Positions 1 through 11,138 of a DNA stretch of 64,000 bases are shown here, in pieces (the stretch's first letter is position 1; each line of letters starts with the position of its first letter). The translations under genes and the position numbers were made by a program. The notes below the pieces were generated by a model, which searched no databases, was not told where the DNA came from, and saw only the letters and a list, made by a program, of their open reading frames with translations. Source of the stretch: Paraspadella gotoi (Eukaryota > Chaetognatha); NCBI GenBank assembly GCA_051294375.1, contig CM119264.1, positions 741,261-805,260 on the forward strand. Direction: 5' to 3'.

Positions 1-104
1 AAAAGTAGCTCACCCAGCGCTTAGCTAAAAGAATGAATGACAACTAAAAATTGAATTTCGGGATTAAAGAAACTGAAATGGGTCGATTTTGGAAAAGAGA
101 GCCC
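1..104. mobile_element. Right end of a TIR element (truncated at window edge)
   Basis: Bases about 75-104 read AAATGGGTCGATTTTGGAAA followed by AGAGAGCCC. This matches the right terminal inverted repeat of the element family described at 10676, 15908 and 22847. The left end is outside the window or lost, so only the terminus is supported. Confidence 0.45.
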
Positions 105-163
105 GACTTTCAAACTCTCTCCCTCCCCAACTTCCCTAACCAACTTTCTATCCTCGTCTCCAG

Positions 164-296
164 GTGGAGCTGCTCCTCGTCTCCCACGAGTCACCGATGC
201 TCATTTGTCTTGCAACATCTTGAGTCATCCTTCGATTCCAGAGGCCAACGTCACTGTCGCCTTCTTCAGCATGGAGACCGACACTGGACGAATCAG
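164..296 (+). CDS. Gene A, exon 1 seen (extracellular part of a membrane protein, family unknown)
   Basis: The exon follows a pyrimidine-rich CTCGTCTCCAG acceptor and ends at an AG|GTGAGA donor. It is read in phase 1 in and phase 2 out. The translation includes LPRVTDAHLSCNILSHP and EANVTVAFFSMETDTGRIR. NVT is an N-glycosylation sequon, which fits a lumenal or extracellular position because the transmembrane helix lies further downstream in exon 4. The outgoing phase matches the acceptor at 11020 exactly (split codon AG|G). Upstream exons lie outside the window. I do not recognise the family: it looks like a beta-rich ectodomain, but no diagnostic motif is visible. The existence of the exon is fairly sure, the function unknown. 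Confidence 0.65.
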
Positions 297-429
297 GTGA
301 GAAAGAGTTGAGGTCGGCTTATTGAGTCACATGGTCATTCTGGGATGGGGGGGGGATTACCGGTCTTAAAATATGTACCGGAGACTATGTGATTAGGTTT
401 AAGGGGATTGTAGGGTCACTGGGTCAATG

Positions 430-540
430 GTTGTAATGATCACTCAGTACTGACCTCATTTAGTAAAGCCACTAGGTTCCGAGTAAAAGAACCAGTTCCA
501 TGGCTGCCAGCAGGGTTAAAAACTTGGGGATAGTCATCTT
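430..540 (+). repeat. Partial SINE-like repeat (3' part)
   Basis: The stretch ACCAGTTCCATGGCTGCCAG followed by AGGGTTAAAAACTT and a closing AGCGCCTTTC matches the 3' part of the SINE copies at 2335 and 61085 (CTGGTTCCATGGCTGCTAG, then TTAAAGAAGTTGCG and AGCGCCTTATC). The tRNA-like head is degraded. It lies in the intron between gene A exons 1 and 2. Confidence 0.45.
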
Positions 541-689
541 CAGCGCCTTTCAGGTGAGTGAGAGACAAATTTAGCAGGCATGAGGTAAAATTTTTTTTTT
601 GTAAACTGTGAATCATGAAAAAATTTGCGATTTTTTAAAGAAAAAAATATAAAGAAGACGTAAGCCTTATTTTAAAAAAATCAATGAAC

Positions 690-1035
690 AAATAAACAAA
701 TTAAAAGAAGGGAGGAAAGAGGGAGAAAGGAGATAGAAAAAGAAGGGAGAAAGTTTGAGGAGAGAGAGAGAAAGGAGGCAGGAAAGGAAGAAGGAAAGAA
801 GGTAGAAAGAGGAGGGAAAAAAGGGAGGAAAAAGGGAGAAAGAGAGTTAAAGTAGAAAATGATCTTGTAAAAGGAAAAAAATAAATTGGGGAAAAAGAAG
901 TGAGGAATCGCAAATAGTGAAAGCACAGGAAAAAAAGGAATAAGAAGGAAAGTAAAGGGAAAAAAGGAAAATAGGGAAAAGGGAAAAGGAGAAGGATGAT
1001 GATGAGGAGAGGAAGAGGAAGAGGAGGAGGAGCCA
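690..1035. repeat. Purine-rich low-complexity tract
   Basis: The + strand is almost entirely A and G, in irregular GGAGGAAAGAGGG-type runs with no clean repeat unit. Apparent long open frames here on both strands are composition artefacts. The tract is intronic to gene A. Confidence 0.8.
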
Positions 1036-1274
1036 GAGGAGAGAAACTCGAGCCTCCATTTTTCAACCCAAAATCCATTCTGAAGAAAATTCGGCGCTTT
1101 TATCCATAATCCGCTTTTTTTTTTTCTTTTTTTAAAGAAAATATTTCGTTTTATTTTTCAACCACAAACTGAGATTTTTGTTGAGTTTTTTCCTCGAATT
1201 CAATTCAAAATGGGAAGGGAAAGGCATATGTCGAGAGATTATTTAAAAAATGGAATATGAATTTTACTACATTG

Positions 1275-1830
1275 GTGTTTTTTATCTGAATAATTATCTT
1301 TAAATTTAGTGAACATATTTAAATAATTTATTAAAATAAATGAAAATTTAATATGTAAATACTTCTGATCTTATTCCGTCTTTGTTTTTAATAAAATTTT
1401 TAATTTATTTTTTTTTCTTTATTTTATGAATTTGTTTGAACCCCTTGCGAAGTTTTCGAAAATTGTTTTTATGTGAATATTATCTTTAAAAATTAGTGAA
1501 CACTATTAAAATAATTTATAAATAAATAAAAAAATTTTATTATGTAAAATACTCTGTCTTATTCGTTCTTTGTTTTATAAAGATGTTTTAATCTTATTTT
1601 TTTTCATTTATGAATTTTGTTGACCATTGAATTTTTCGAAAATTGTTTTTTATGTGAATTAATTATCTTTAAAAAATTAAGTGCAAATATTAAAATAATT
1701 TATAAAATAAATAAAAAATTTATATGTAGATACTCTCATCTTATTCCGTCTTTGTTTTAATAAAATTTTTAATTTATTTTTTTTCATTTTATGAATTTTG
1801 TTTGACCTTGAATTTTCGAAAATCTGGAAA
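1275..1830. repeat. AT-rich tandem repeat, about 184-bp unit, three copies
   Basis: The landmark TTATCTTTAAAAATTAGTG recurs near 1296, 1481 and 1663. Each copy is followed by a stretch around CTTATTCCGTCTTTGTTTT and a TTTTCGAAAATTG segment. The copies differ mostly by 1-2 base indels. The spacing gives a period near 184 bp. Confidence 0.8.
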
Positions 1831-1856
1831 AGGTACAACATAACTTATAAGGCCCG

Positions 1857-2004
1857 GGAAGAGAAGAGAAGAGAAGAGAAGAGAAGAGAAGAGAAGAGAA
1901 GAGAAGAGAAGAGAAGAGAACAGAAGAGAACAGAAGGAAAGAGAAGAGAAGAGAAGAGAAGGAAATATAAACAAAGAGAAGAGAAGAGAAGAGTAGAGAA
2001 ATAA
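1857..2004. repeat. (GAAGA)n pentanucleotide microsatellite
   Basis: A run of GAGAA units with interruptions (CAGAA, GGAAA, TATAAA) on the + strand. Confidence 0.9.
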
Positions 2005-2079
2005 TATAGTGCCGTCCTTAAGTCGTCCTAGTAAACAATTTTTGTTTTCTAACAAACTATTTAAACAAACTCTTGAACG

Positions 2080-2170
2080 CGAAGTCAATACTGCGTCAAT
2101 TCGACGTCAATGCGACGTCAATGCCCTGCCAATGCCACGTCGATGCCTAGTCAATGCCGTGCCATCCCCA
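2080..2170. repeat. Short GACGTCAATGC-type degenerate tandem repeat
   Basis: About seven degenerate 11-14 bp units built on CGTCAATGC (CTGCGTCAATTC, GACGTCAATGC, CACGTCGATGC, TAGTCAATGC). There is no coding sign beyond an open frame caused by the repeat. Confidence 0.6.
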
Positions 2171-2334
2171 ACTTTCAAACAAAACAAAAAATAAAAAATA
2201 AATGGTTTCGTGAGAGAGAGAGGGAAAAATACAATACATTGAAGACAGCAAAACAGAATGAAAGTAAAAGGAAGATATTGCAAATGACTGCTAATGGACT
2301 TTTAGATGTAAGGAAGCCTTGCGCGACAAACTCA

Positions 2335-2555
2335 TCCCGCTTATGAGCATGACACCCTCAGTTATGACCCGGTGGCTTATTGAGTAATACCATTAGGGTA
2401 CAGGGATCGAACCCCGATGGTACCTACCATGCGGGAAGCGTGAGGACTGCCCTAAACTTCCTTGGGGGGCAAGGAAAACCCTCAAGCCTGGTTCCAAGCC
2501 TAGGACCCATTCCGTGGCTGCTAGAGGGGGTTTAAAAGAATTGCGTTCGGTTAAT
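2335..2555 (+). repeat. tRNA-derived SINE-like element, copy 1
   Basis: The head reads ACCCGGTGGCTTATTGAGTA (A-box-like) and then GGGATCGAACCCC (B-box-like, the tRNA T-arm signature). The body contains TGCGGGAAGCGTGAGGACTG and CCCTCAAGCCTGGTTCC and ends near TTTAAAAGAATTGCG. The same series recurs at 16082 and 61085, and inverted at 35455, 46570 and 57383. It is a typical RNA polymerase III SINE layout; no partner LINE is visible. Confidence 0.75.
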
Positions 2556-3112
2556 GATTGGGGATTTGGTTAAAGATTAAAGATCACAGATAAAGATTAT
2601 GGATAAAAGGGTTTGAGATTAAGTTAGAGATTAGTGTTTATGTTTGAGCAAGATGTTATTTATTTAGGAATAGTTATTTAGGTTTAATATTGAATTAAAT
2701 ATTTAGGTTTAAAAATTCAATGATTAGATAAGAAAATCCTGGCTTTTTGGACAGAAGCGCCGGATTTCCCTCCAAATCTTACGAGGGGAAAAAAAATGCA
2801 TCTCACGTCTCAATATTTCTTGTTCTCCTTATTTTCTCCATTTTTTTCCCCTTTTTTCCCTTTTTCCCTTTTTTTTACCCCCGTCCATTTTCCTTCTTTC
2901 AATATTGACCCCGGGACATGAGGGGTTCGAACCCCAGGATGGCCTCAACGGCGGATGGGGGAGAGGGAGGGACCGGGACGGGGGGGAGGCGCGGGACCGG
3001 GGGGGGGGGGAGGGACCGGGAGATAAGGAATTGGGTGAGTTGAGAGTCGAAGGATCAACCGAGAATTAGTGGTTTAAATTATTAAGACTTTGACAGGTTT
3101 TAAGATTAAGAT

Positions 3113-3355
3113 ACACCGGCGGTGGAAAGATTAGGATTAACAGGGAGGTAGTAAATTTAGATTAAACAGGCGGTGGGAAGATTAAAGATAACACAGCCGG
3201 TAGGAAGATAAAATTAACAGGCGGTGGGAAGATTAAGATTTAACAGGCGGGGGGAAGATTAAGATTAACAGGCAGGAGATGAATTAAGATTATCAAGCGG
3301 TGGGAAGATTAAGATTAACAGGCAGTGGATGAATTAGGATTAACAGGCTTACTTT
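3113..3355. repeat. 25-bp minisatellite (copy 1)
   Basis: About nine units of GATTAACAGGCGGTGGGAA with variants CAGCCGGTAGG, AGGCAGGAGATG and AAGCGGTGGG. The same ordered variants recur at 4557 and 7143, so the array was copied as part of the larger unit. Confidence 0.85.
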
Positions 3356-3404
3356 CACAGTCTTTTTATAACATTAAGAATTAATGAAATTGGTACAACC
3401 AATA

Positions 3405-3492
3405 TAAAAATTATCCATTCATTTAATGAATAATCTATCTTGTCCCTGACTTTGGACAGGCTTTGGTGGTTTAAGGCCTCCATCACACAATA
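3405..3492 (+). repeat. Dispersed repeat R2 (partial)
   Basis: Contains CCATTCATTTAATGAATAA, CTTGTCCCTGACTTTGGAC and GTGGTTTAAGGCCTCCATCA. Longer copies at 28448, 40370, 42597 and 61935 extend it with CTTACAAGATAA and TTGCAGGGACCT segments. No coding capacity or TIR was seen. Confidence 0.7.
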
Positions 3493-4556
3493 TTAGAAAT
3501 GAAAAAATGTTTGAATATAATGAAATATTTAAATAAATAATTTCTTCCATATGTGGTCTTGGAAAAAGAGAGAGAGAGAGAGAGAGAGAAAGATTTATGA
3601 TATAAATGATAAATCTTTGTGATTCAACTATCATTTGACAATATAAAACACATTATATTTATAGTAGATGCAAAACTATTAATATTGCTATTTTTAACAG
3701 TTTTTTGAGCGTCATTTCCGGTTATGGACAACGCCCACTATGGGTAAGAAACCTTTTTAAAAAAAAAATTTAAGTCAAACTTATTAAATAAAGAGAATAA
3801 CTTCAAATTTAGGCAATTGATTATTTTTTATATAACTATTTCTTATCTGCAATTAAAGAAAAGAGAAAATTGCCATGTTGTAGTCAACGGTCAACTTCCC
3901 GGTCAATTGTGCGTGGTCTAACGCTAAAAATCTGATTGAGGACAACCTTGTTATCCGTTTTAAGGCACTTAAAATTATACTAGAAACTGTACAGGATTGT
4001 GAAAATTTCGGACTGCATTGTTTAAAAAAACAAGTGTAATAAAAGGGTTTGAGATTAAGTTAGAGATTAGTGTTTTATGTTGAGCAAGAATGTTAGTTTA
4101 TTTAGGAAAGTTATTATAGGGTTTAATATTGAATTAAATATTTAGGTTTAAAAATTCAATGATTAGATAAGAAAATCCTGGCTTTTTGGAACAGAAGCGC
4201 CGTGAGTTTCCTCCAAATCTTACGAGGGAAAAAAAATGCATCTCACGTCTGCAATATTTCTTGTTCTCCTTATTTTTTCCATTTTTTTTCCCCTTTTTTT
4301 TCCCTTTCTTTCCTTTTTTTTTACCCCGTCCATTTTCCTTCTTTCAATATTGACCCCGGACATAGGGGTTCGAACCCCAGAGATGGCCTCAACGGGCGGA
4401 TGGGGGAGAGGGAGGGACGCGGGACGGGGGGGAGGCGGGGAGCCGGGGGGGGGGAGGGACGCGGGAGATAAGGAATTGGTGAGTTGAGAGTCGAAGGATC
4501 AACCGAGAATTAGTGGTTTAAATTATTAAGACTTTGACAGGTTTTAAGATTAAGAT

Positions 4557-4797
4557 ACACCGGCGGTGGAAAGATTAGGATTAACAGGGAGGTAGTAAAT
4601 TTAGATTAAACAGGCGGGTGGGAAGATTAAAGATACACAGCCGGTAGGAAGATAAAATTAACAGGCGGTGGGAAGATTAAGATTTAACAGGCGGGGGGGA
4701 AGATTAAGATTAACAGGCAGGAGATTAATTAAGATTAGATCAAGCGGTGGGAAGAATTAAGATTAACAGGCAGTGGATGAATTAGGATTAACAGGCT
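4557..4797. repeat. 25-bp minisatellite (copy 2)
   Basis: The same ordered variant units as the array at 3113, with small indels. Confidence 0.85.
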
Positions 4798-5022
4798 TAC
4801 TTTCACAGTCTTTTTATAACATTAAGAATTAATGAAATTGGTACAACCATATATAAAAATTATCCATTCATTTAATGAATAATCTATCTTGTCCTGACTT
4901 TGGACAGGCTTTTGGTGGTTTAAGGCTCCATCACACAATATATAGAAATGAAAAATGTTTGAATATAATGAATAATATTAAATAAATAATTTCTTCCAAT
5001 AATGGTTTTGGTCCTTGGAAAA

Positions 5023-5110
<88 letters not shown>

Positions 5111-5163
5111 NNNNNNNNNNNNNNNNNNNNNNNNNGAGAGAGAGAGAGAGGAGAGAGAGAGAC
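5023..5163. repeat. (GA)n microsatellite with assembly gap
   Basis: GA repeat interrupted by GAGG steps. Bases 5111-5135 are N (25 bases, probably a nominal gap). Confidence 0.95.
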
Positions 5164-5281
5164 GCCGAGGATGAAGATGAAAACGACGACGACGACGACG
5201 ACGACGACGACAGGTACAAAATCGTTCGTTGGAGGCAAAAAATTTGACAAATGGAGATAAAAAGATTAAGAGGAAAAGAGT

Positions 5282-5560
5282 AGAGAAAGAAAGGAAACTG
5301 AGAGATAGGTAAATAGAAAAGGAAAAGGATTAAGAAAGAAAATAAAGAAAAGAAAGGAAACTGAGAGATAGTTAAATAGAAAAGGAAAAGGTTTAAGAAA
5401 GAAAAAAGGAAAAGGAAAAGGATTAAGAAAGAAAATAAAGAAAAGAAAGGAAACTGAGAGATAGTTAAATAGAAAAGGAAATGGTTTAAGAAAGAAAAAA
5501 GGAAAAGAAAGGAAACTGAGAGTTAGGTAAATAGAAAAGAAAACAAATAGAAAGAAAATA
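5282..5560. repeat. Purine-rich tandem repeat, AAAGGAAACTGAGAGATAG type
   Basis: Four or more copies of AGAAAGGAAACTGAGAGATA followed by a GTTAAATAGAAAAGGAAA spacer. Duplicated at 7818-8095. Confidence 0.8.
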
Positions 5561-5599
5561 AGGAAAAGAGAGAAAGAAAAGTAATCAAATGACGTAAAA

Positions 5600-6160
5600 T
5601 CAAGATAGACATTTTTTAAACAAGATTATTTAAGTTTTGCTCATGTACATGAATATATCTGTAAGAATAAGTTATACTCATTAAAGCAACTTGGAGTTGG
5701 ACGAGCTGTTGGAAGCAATGACCTGTGGGGCTTCTGCGAATCAGTTGAGAAAAAAATGGAGAGAAGAAAGAGAGATTGTCGCCAGTCGTTCAACAGTGAA
5801 TGAGCGAGATGTTGCCGTACAACGCCTTGACAGTTGATGAAATCAAGACAATCTTAAAGTGTGAGCTGAGCCCTTCTTATTTACGAATCCTCAACGACTC
5901 TAACCATTGTCGCATGGAAGCGTTGCTGGAGGAAAAAGTATTAAGTTAACCGAATCCTAAAAAGTGTTGCTTTCCTTCCAAAAGCTAAATAAAATTATTT
6001 TATCAGAGCTATTAAAATGTGTAAATAAAAAAAATAATAAAAGAATAAAAAAACTCAAGAAAAATTAAGAAAATATGAAACGATGAATTGAGAAATGAGA
6101 CTATATTTAATTTGAAAAGTAATAAGGGAAAAACAAGGGAGAAAAAAAAGACAAACCATC
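5600..6160. other. Mixed-composition stretch with no gene seen
   Basis: This is the only part of the compound unit with ordinary base composition (for example ATGACCTGTGGGGCTTCTGC and CGCATGGAAGCGTTGCTGGA). Short open stretches exist, but stops break every frame and no splice pair is convincing. It is repeated at 8150-8690. It could be a decayed gene fragment or part of a transposon. Confidence 0.5.
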
Positions 6161-7142
6161 AATTGAGAGAGAGAAAGATTTATGATATAAATGATAATTC
6201 TTTGTGATTTCAACTATCATTTGACAATATAAAACCATATATTTATAGTAGATCAAAACTAATTAATATTGCTATTTTAACAGTTTTTTGAGCGTCATTT
6301 TCCGGTTATGGACACGCCCACTATGGGTAAGAACCTTTTTAAAAAAAAATTTAAGTCAAACTTATTAAATAATGAAGAATAACTTGCAAATTTAGGCAAT
6401 TGATTATTTTTATAAAACTATTTCTTATCTGCAATTAAAGAAAAGAGAAAATTCCATGTTGTAGTCAACGGTCAACTTCCGGTCAATTGTGGCGTAGGTC
6501 TAACGCTAAAAATCTGATTGAGGACAACCTTGTTAATCCGTTTTAAAGGCACTTAAAATTATACTAGAAACTGTACAGGATTGTGAAAAATTTTCGACTG
6601 CATTGTTTAAAAAAACAAGTGTAATAAAAGGGTTTGGAGATTAAAGTTAGAGATTAGTGTTTATGTTGAGCAAGATGTTATTTATTTAGGAATAGTATTA
6701 TAGGGTTTAATATTGAATTAAAATATTTAGGTTAAAAATTCAATGATTAGATAAGAAAATCCTGGCTTTTTGGAACAGAAGCGCCGTCGAGTTTCCTCCA
6801 AATCTTTACGAGGGAAAAAAATGCATCTCACGTCTCAATATTTCTTGTTCTCCTTATTTTTTCCATTTTTTTTCGCCCTTTTTTTTCCCTTTTTTCCTTT
6901 TTTTTACCCCGTCCAATTTTCCTTCTTTCAATATTTGACCCCGGACATAGGGGTTCGAACCCCAGCGATGGCCTCAACGGGCGGATGGGGAGAGGGAGGG
7001 AACGCGGGACGCGGGGGGAGGACGCGGGACCGGGGGGGGGGAGGGACCGGGAGATAAGGAATTGGGTGAGTTGAGAGTCGAAGGATCAAACGAGAAATTA
7101 GTGGTTTAAATTATTAAGACTTTGACAGGTTTAAGATTAAGA

Positions 7143-7385
7143 TACACCGGCGGTGGAAAGATTAGGATTAACAGGAGGTAGTAAATTTAGATTAACAGGC
7201 GTGGGAAGATTAAGATAACACAGCCGGTAGGAAGATAAAATTAACAGGCGGTGGGAAGATCTAAGATTAACAGGCGGGGGGGAAGATTAAGATTAACAGG
7301 CAGGAGATGAATTAAGATTAATGCAAAGCGGTGGGAAGAATTAAGATTAACAGGCAGTGGATGAATTAAGGATTAACAGGCTTAC
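7143..7385. repeat. 25-bp minisatellite (copy 3)
   Basis: Third copy of the array at 3113, with the same order of variant units. Confidence 0.85.
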
Positions 7386-7607
7386 TTTCAACAGTCTTTT
7401 TATAACATTAAGAATTAATGAATTGGTACAACCAATTAAAAAATTATCCATTCATTTAATGAATAATCTATCTTGTCCCTGACTTTGGACAGGCTTTTGG
7501 TGGTTTAAGGCTCCCATCACACAAATTAAAGAAATGAAAAAGTGTTTGAATATAATGAAATAATATTAAATAAAATATTTCTTCCAATATGGTTTTGGTC
7601 CTTGAAG

Positions 7608-7611
<4 letters not shown>

Positions 7612-7691
<80 letters not shown>

Positions 7692-7696
7692 GAGAG
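7612..7696. repeat. (GA)n microsatellite
   Basis: About 40 GA dinucleotides with one GAGG interruption, followed by a (GAC)n run at 7717-7741. Confidence 0.95.
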
Positions 7697-8690
7697 ACGC
7701 CGAGGATGAAGATGAAAACGACGACGACGACGACGACGACAAGGTACAAAAATCGTTCGTTGGAGGCAAAAGTTTGACAAATGAGAGATAAAAAAGATTA
7801 AGAGAGAAAGAGTAAGAGAAAGAAAGGAAACTGAGAGATAGTAAGTAGAAAAGGAAAGGATTAGAAAGAAAATAAAGAAAAGAAAGGAAACTGAGAGATG
7901 TTAAATAGAAAAGGAAAAGGTTTAAGAAAGAAAAAAGGAAAAGGAAAGGATTAAAGAAAGAAATAAAGAAAAGAAAGGAAACTGAGAGATAGTTAAATAG
8001 AAAAGGAAATGGTTTAAGAAAGAAAAAAGGAAAAGAAAGAGAAACTGAGAGTTAGGTAAATAGAAAAGAAAACAAATAGAAAGAAAATAAGGAAAGAGAG
8101 AAAGAAAAGTAATCAAATGACGTAAAATCAAGAATAGACATTTTTTAAACAAGATTATTTAAGTTTTGCTCATGTACATGAATATATCTGTAAGAATAAG
8201 TTATACTCATTAAAGCAACTTGAGTTGGACGAGCTGTTGGAAGCACATGACCTGTGGGGCTTCTGCGAAATCAGTTGAGAAAAAATGGAGAGAAGAAAGA
8301 GAGATTGTCGCCAGTCGTTCAACAGTGAATGAGCGAGATGTTGCCGTACAACGCCTTGACAGTTGATGAAATCAAGACAATCTTAAAGTGTGAGCTGAGC
8401 CCTTCTTATTTACGAATCCTCAACGACTCTAACCATTGTCGCATGGAAGCGTTGCTGGAGGAAAAAGTATTAAGTTAACCGAATCCTAAAAAGTGTTGCT
8501 TTCCTTCCAAAGCTAAATAAAATTATTTTATCAGAGCTATTAAAAATGTGTAAATAAAAAAAATAATAAAGAATAAAAAACTCAAGAAAAATGAAGAAAA
8601 TATGAAACGATGAATTGAGAAATGAGACTATATTTAATTTGAAAAGTAATAAGGGAAAAAACAAGGGAGAAAAAAAAAGAACAAACCATC

Positions 8691-8790
<100 letters not shown>

Positions 8791-8949
8791 CAAGCAATAA
8801 AAAGGAAGGATTGGAGCTTTTTCTCAGAAAATGGACTCATAAAAGGAAAAAAAGAGAAAGAAAATGAAGTTGATGAAAAAAATCTTGAGGATGAAATTCA
8901 GGAAATTGTCTGGAATTCTTGCTTTGCGTCCGATGCCTCTCGCCTCCCG

Positions 8950-8968
8950 CCGCCCCCTACCGCCGCCA

Positions 8969-9000
<32 letters not shown>

Positions 9001-9128
9001 CTCCTACCCTCCCCTGCTGCCGCCGCCGCCGCCGCCTCCTACCCTCCCCTGCTGCCGCCGCCGCCGCCGCCGCCGCCACCNNNNNNNNNNNNNNNNNNNN
9101 NNNNNCGCCGCCGCCGCCGCCGCCTCCT
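8950..9128. repeat. (CCG)n tract with 25-base gap
   Basis: CGCCGCCG runs with CTCCTACCCTCCCCTGCTG interruptions occur on both sides of N at 9081-9105. Open proline- or arginine-rich frames here are products of the triplet repeat. Confidence 0.9.
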
Positions 9129-9204
9129 GCCGCCTACGAAAACTCTTGTTACGCATTCATGTTTTTTCTTCGTTTTTTAGTTTCTTTCCAGTTTTGTTGG
9201 TGTC

Positions 9205-9690
9205 ACGGTGTGCCACGGTCTGCCCCAGTCTACCAAGCCGTGCCACGGTCTGTCACGGTCTTTTACGCTCTGCTCGGCTGTGTCACGGTGAGCCACGGTC
9301 TGCCACAGTGTGCCAAGGCGTGCCACGGTCTGTCACAGTCTTTTACGGTCTGCAACGTTCCGTCACGGTGTGCCACGGTCTGCCGCAGTATGCCACGCTA
9401 TGCAAAATCGTATCACGATATGTCACGGCGTGCCACGGTCTGTGATGGTGTGTCACTGTGGGACACGGTATGTGGCAGTCTGTCACGGTCTGCCAAGGCG
9501 TCACATGATCGGCAGTGGTCTACCACGGTGTGTCAGTGTCTGCCACAATGTATCACGGTATGTTACGTTTGTAACTTTTGTAACGTTCAGTCACGGTGTG
9601 CCATGGTATGCCATGTGCTACTGTCTGCCACTGTTCGCTACTGTCTGCCACGATATTTCACGTTCTGCCACGGTCTGCCTTCAAATATTT
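9205..9690. repeat. 10-bp minisatellite (TGCCACGGTC type)
   Basis: About 45-48 degenerate tandem units of CACGGTCTGC, with variants CACGGTGTGC, CAAGGCGTGC and TCACGGTATG. The unit length is not a multiple of three, so all forward frames stay partly open with Cys/His-rich pseudo-peptides. I therefore do not call a gene. Confidence 0.85.
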
Positions 9691-9805
9691 TCTGACAGAA
9701 ACGCGTCAATGTTGTTGTTGTTGTTGTCGTCGTCGTCTTTATCGTCGACGTCGTCGTCGTCGTCTCCTTTTACGTCGTTTCCTGTTGCGTTTGGGAGGAT
9801 AAATA

Positions 9806-9807
9806 AA

Positions 9808-9896
<89 letters not shown>
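9806..9896. repeat. (TTA)n microsatellite
   Basis: About 29 perfect ATT triplets between TAAATA and CTTGCTACGG. Confidence 0.98.
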
Positions 9897-9897
<1 letters not shown>

Positions 9898-10051
9898 TTG
9901 CTACGGATTCTTGTCTTAGAAGAAAATCTATTGAAAACCAAGAGCATTTTTATCATTTGCAAAATGAAAGAAAAAAAGTTCGCGCAAAAAGTTTTTTTTT
10001 TTTTAAATAAATGTTTTTTGTGACAAAACGCAGAACAAGACAAGAGAATTA

Positions 10052-10097
<46 letters not shown>

Positions 10098-10179
10098 CGA
10101 GAAAGAGGCAGAGGGCCATTCTTCCCCATAAACCATTCTAAACCTTTTAAAAGTCATTAGTCGCTTTGACCTCATGAAA

Positions 10180-10670
10180 AAAAAGAGCTAAACAAAGAAG
10201 AAGATCTTTTGGAAGTCAGAAAAAAACATAGTACATAGACACTAATAATGTTTAAAGCGTGATGATCATTTTTTCAACAAAAATTAATATTGAATGTATT
10301 GAAAAATCATAGATTAACAGCAAAATAAATAAGTTTTATCTTTTATATAATTAAATTGTTAATATAAATATTATACATTCATACTAATGAAACTATAAAT
10401 AAACTTTATCCTGGGTCGGGTGACGATGGGTGAAGGACTCTCACAAGATAACAGAACAGCAGAACCCTTCAAGTTTTCAATCAAGACTCACTTGTATATA
10501 GTTTAATAAATTCCAGAGTACCTGCCTTCCTAACAAATGAAGGGATATCTATAATATTTTTTTATTAATCCGTTAGTTATAAACTATTTTGTAAGAGAGT
10601 TCTTGCAATGTCATAATCTTGTAATAAAAAAGTATGCAGAGGATAATTTTCAAATTTATTGTCTCAATTC
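10180..10670. other. AT-rich intronic stretch with partial R2 repeat
   Basis: The part 10408-10560 resembles the R2 family (CAAGATAACAGAACAGCAG, TCAAGACTCAC, AGAGTACCTGCCTTCCTAAC). The rest is AT-rich with no feature seen. Confidence 0.5.
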
Positions 10671-10675
10671 TAATT

Positions 10676-10977
10676 GGCCTTATTTTCCCAAAACGCGTCA
10701 TTTCACCATTAATTCTGAATTAGGTTAATTTCTAAAATTAAAGATTAAGTAAGAGGTTAGGGTTAGGGTTTAGGTTAGGAATTGGGTCAGTTAAGGTTAA
10801 GGACTTGGTTTAAAATTGGGGTTAAATATTTAGGTTAGGGATGAGCATTTCGGTCTGGCTGATGAATTGTGGTTAGGAATTAAGGTTAGAAAAAAACAGA
10901 TTCAGGTTAAATAATATGTTTTAAAATTAAATTCGAATTAAAACGCACAGAAAGTGGTACTCTCGGAAAAGAGAGCC
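10676..10977. mobile_element. TIR element with telomere-like core (302 bp)
   Basis: The left end is GGCCTTATTTTCCCAAAACG. The right end is CTCGGAAAAGAGAGCC, whose reverse complement GGCTCTCTTTTCCGAG mirrors the left end. The interior holds degenerate GGTTAGGGTTAGGGTTTAGG runs. There is no coding capacity, so it is a MITE-like non-autonomous element. Its right end lies only 42 bases upstream of gene A exon 2. Confidence 0.7.
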
Positions 10978-11019
10978 TTTGTTAATTAATTATTTAAATA
11001 TATATTTCATTTATTTCAG

Positions 11020-11138
11020 GTCGGCGGAGATGAAGAAGTGGGTGAACAAGATTCCAGGAGGAGTTCAAGTTGTGATGGCAAAAGATTGGAATTCGTGGCC
11101 GGAAGTGACGCTCAATCCTCAAATCATATCACTTAACA
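11020..11138 (+). CDS. Gene A, exon 2 seen
   Basis: The acceptor is TTTATTTCAG and the donor ACA|GTGAGT. The exon is phase 2 in (AG|G completes Arg) and phase 1 out. Its 39 full codons encode SAEMKKWVNKIPGGVQVVM and AKDWNSWPEVTLNPQIISLN. Hydrophobic-polar alternation (VQVVM, VTLNPQI) suggests beta strands of an ectodomain. The outgoing single A joins TC at 16819 to form Ile. Phase agreement across three introns of gene A is the main evidence that this is a real gene. No family is assigned. Confidence 0.7.

Larger units (their letters stand above)
2590..4036. repeat. Compound repeat unit, copy 1 (short form)
   Basis: The unit starts at AAAAGGGTTTGAGATTAAG and contains, in order: a TTTAGG-rich part, GGCTTTTTGGACAGAAGCGCC, a poly-pyrimidine tract, GGGGTTCGAACCCC (B-box-like), G-rich runs, the 25-bp AACAGGCGGTGGGAAGATT array, a dispersed repeat around GACTTTGGACAGGC, a short GA tract, and an end part around GGTCAACTTCCCGGTC. 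Relative to copy 2 it lacks everything between the GA tract and AAAGATTTATGATATAAATG, about 1.0 kb. Confidence 0.85.
4037..6620. repeat. Compound repeat unit, copy 2 (full form)
   Basis: Same series as copy 1, with an extra internal block: an interrupted GA tract containing a 25-base gap, a (GAC)n tract near 5185-5212, an AAAGGAAACTGAGAGATAG array at 5282-5560, and a mixed-composition stretch at 5600-6150. That stretch includes TCATGTACATGAATATATC and CGCCAGTCGTTCAACAGTGA. Copy 3 repeats all of it with 1-2 base indels. Confidence 0.85.

Noticed and set aside
681-1078. Phe/Ser/Leu-rich open frames on the minus strand
   Set aside because: They arise from a purine-rich + strand tract. No start context, splice sites or protein-like composition.
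2335-2420. Functional tRNA gene
   Set aside because: A- and B-box-like sequences are present, but the same head and body recur many times with decay, which is typical of a SINE.
8864-9695. Proline-rich and Cys/His-rich open frames of 190-260 codons
   Set aside because: They span the CCG triplet tract, a run of N and a 10-bp minisatellite that keeps all frames partly open.
10740-10850. True telomere sequence
   Set aside because: The TTAGGG-like units are degenerate, short, in both orientations and bounded by terminal inverted repeats.
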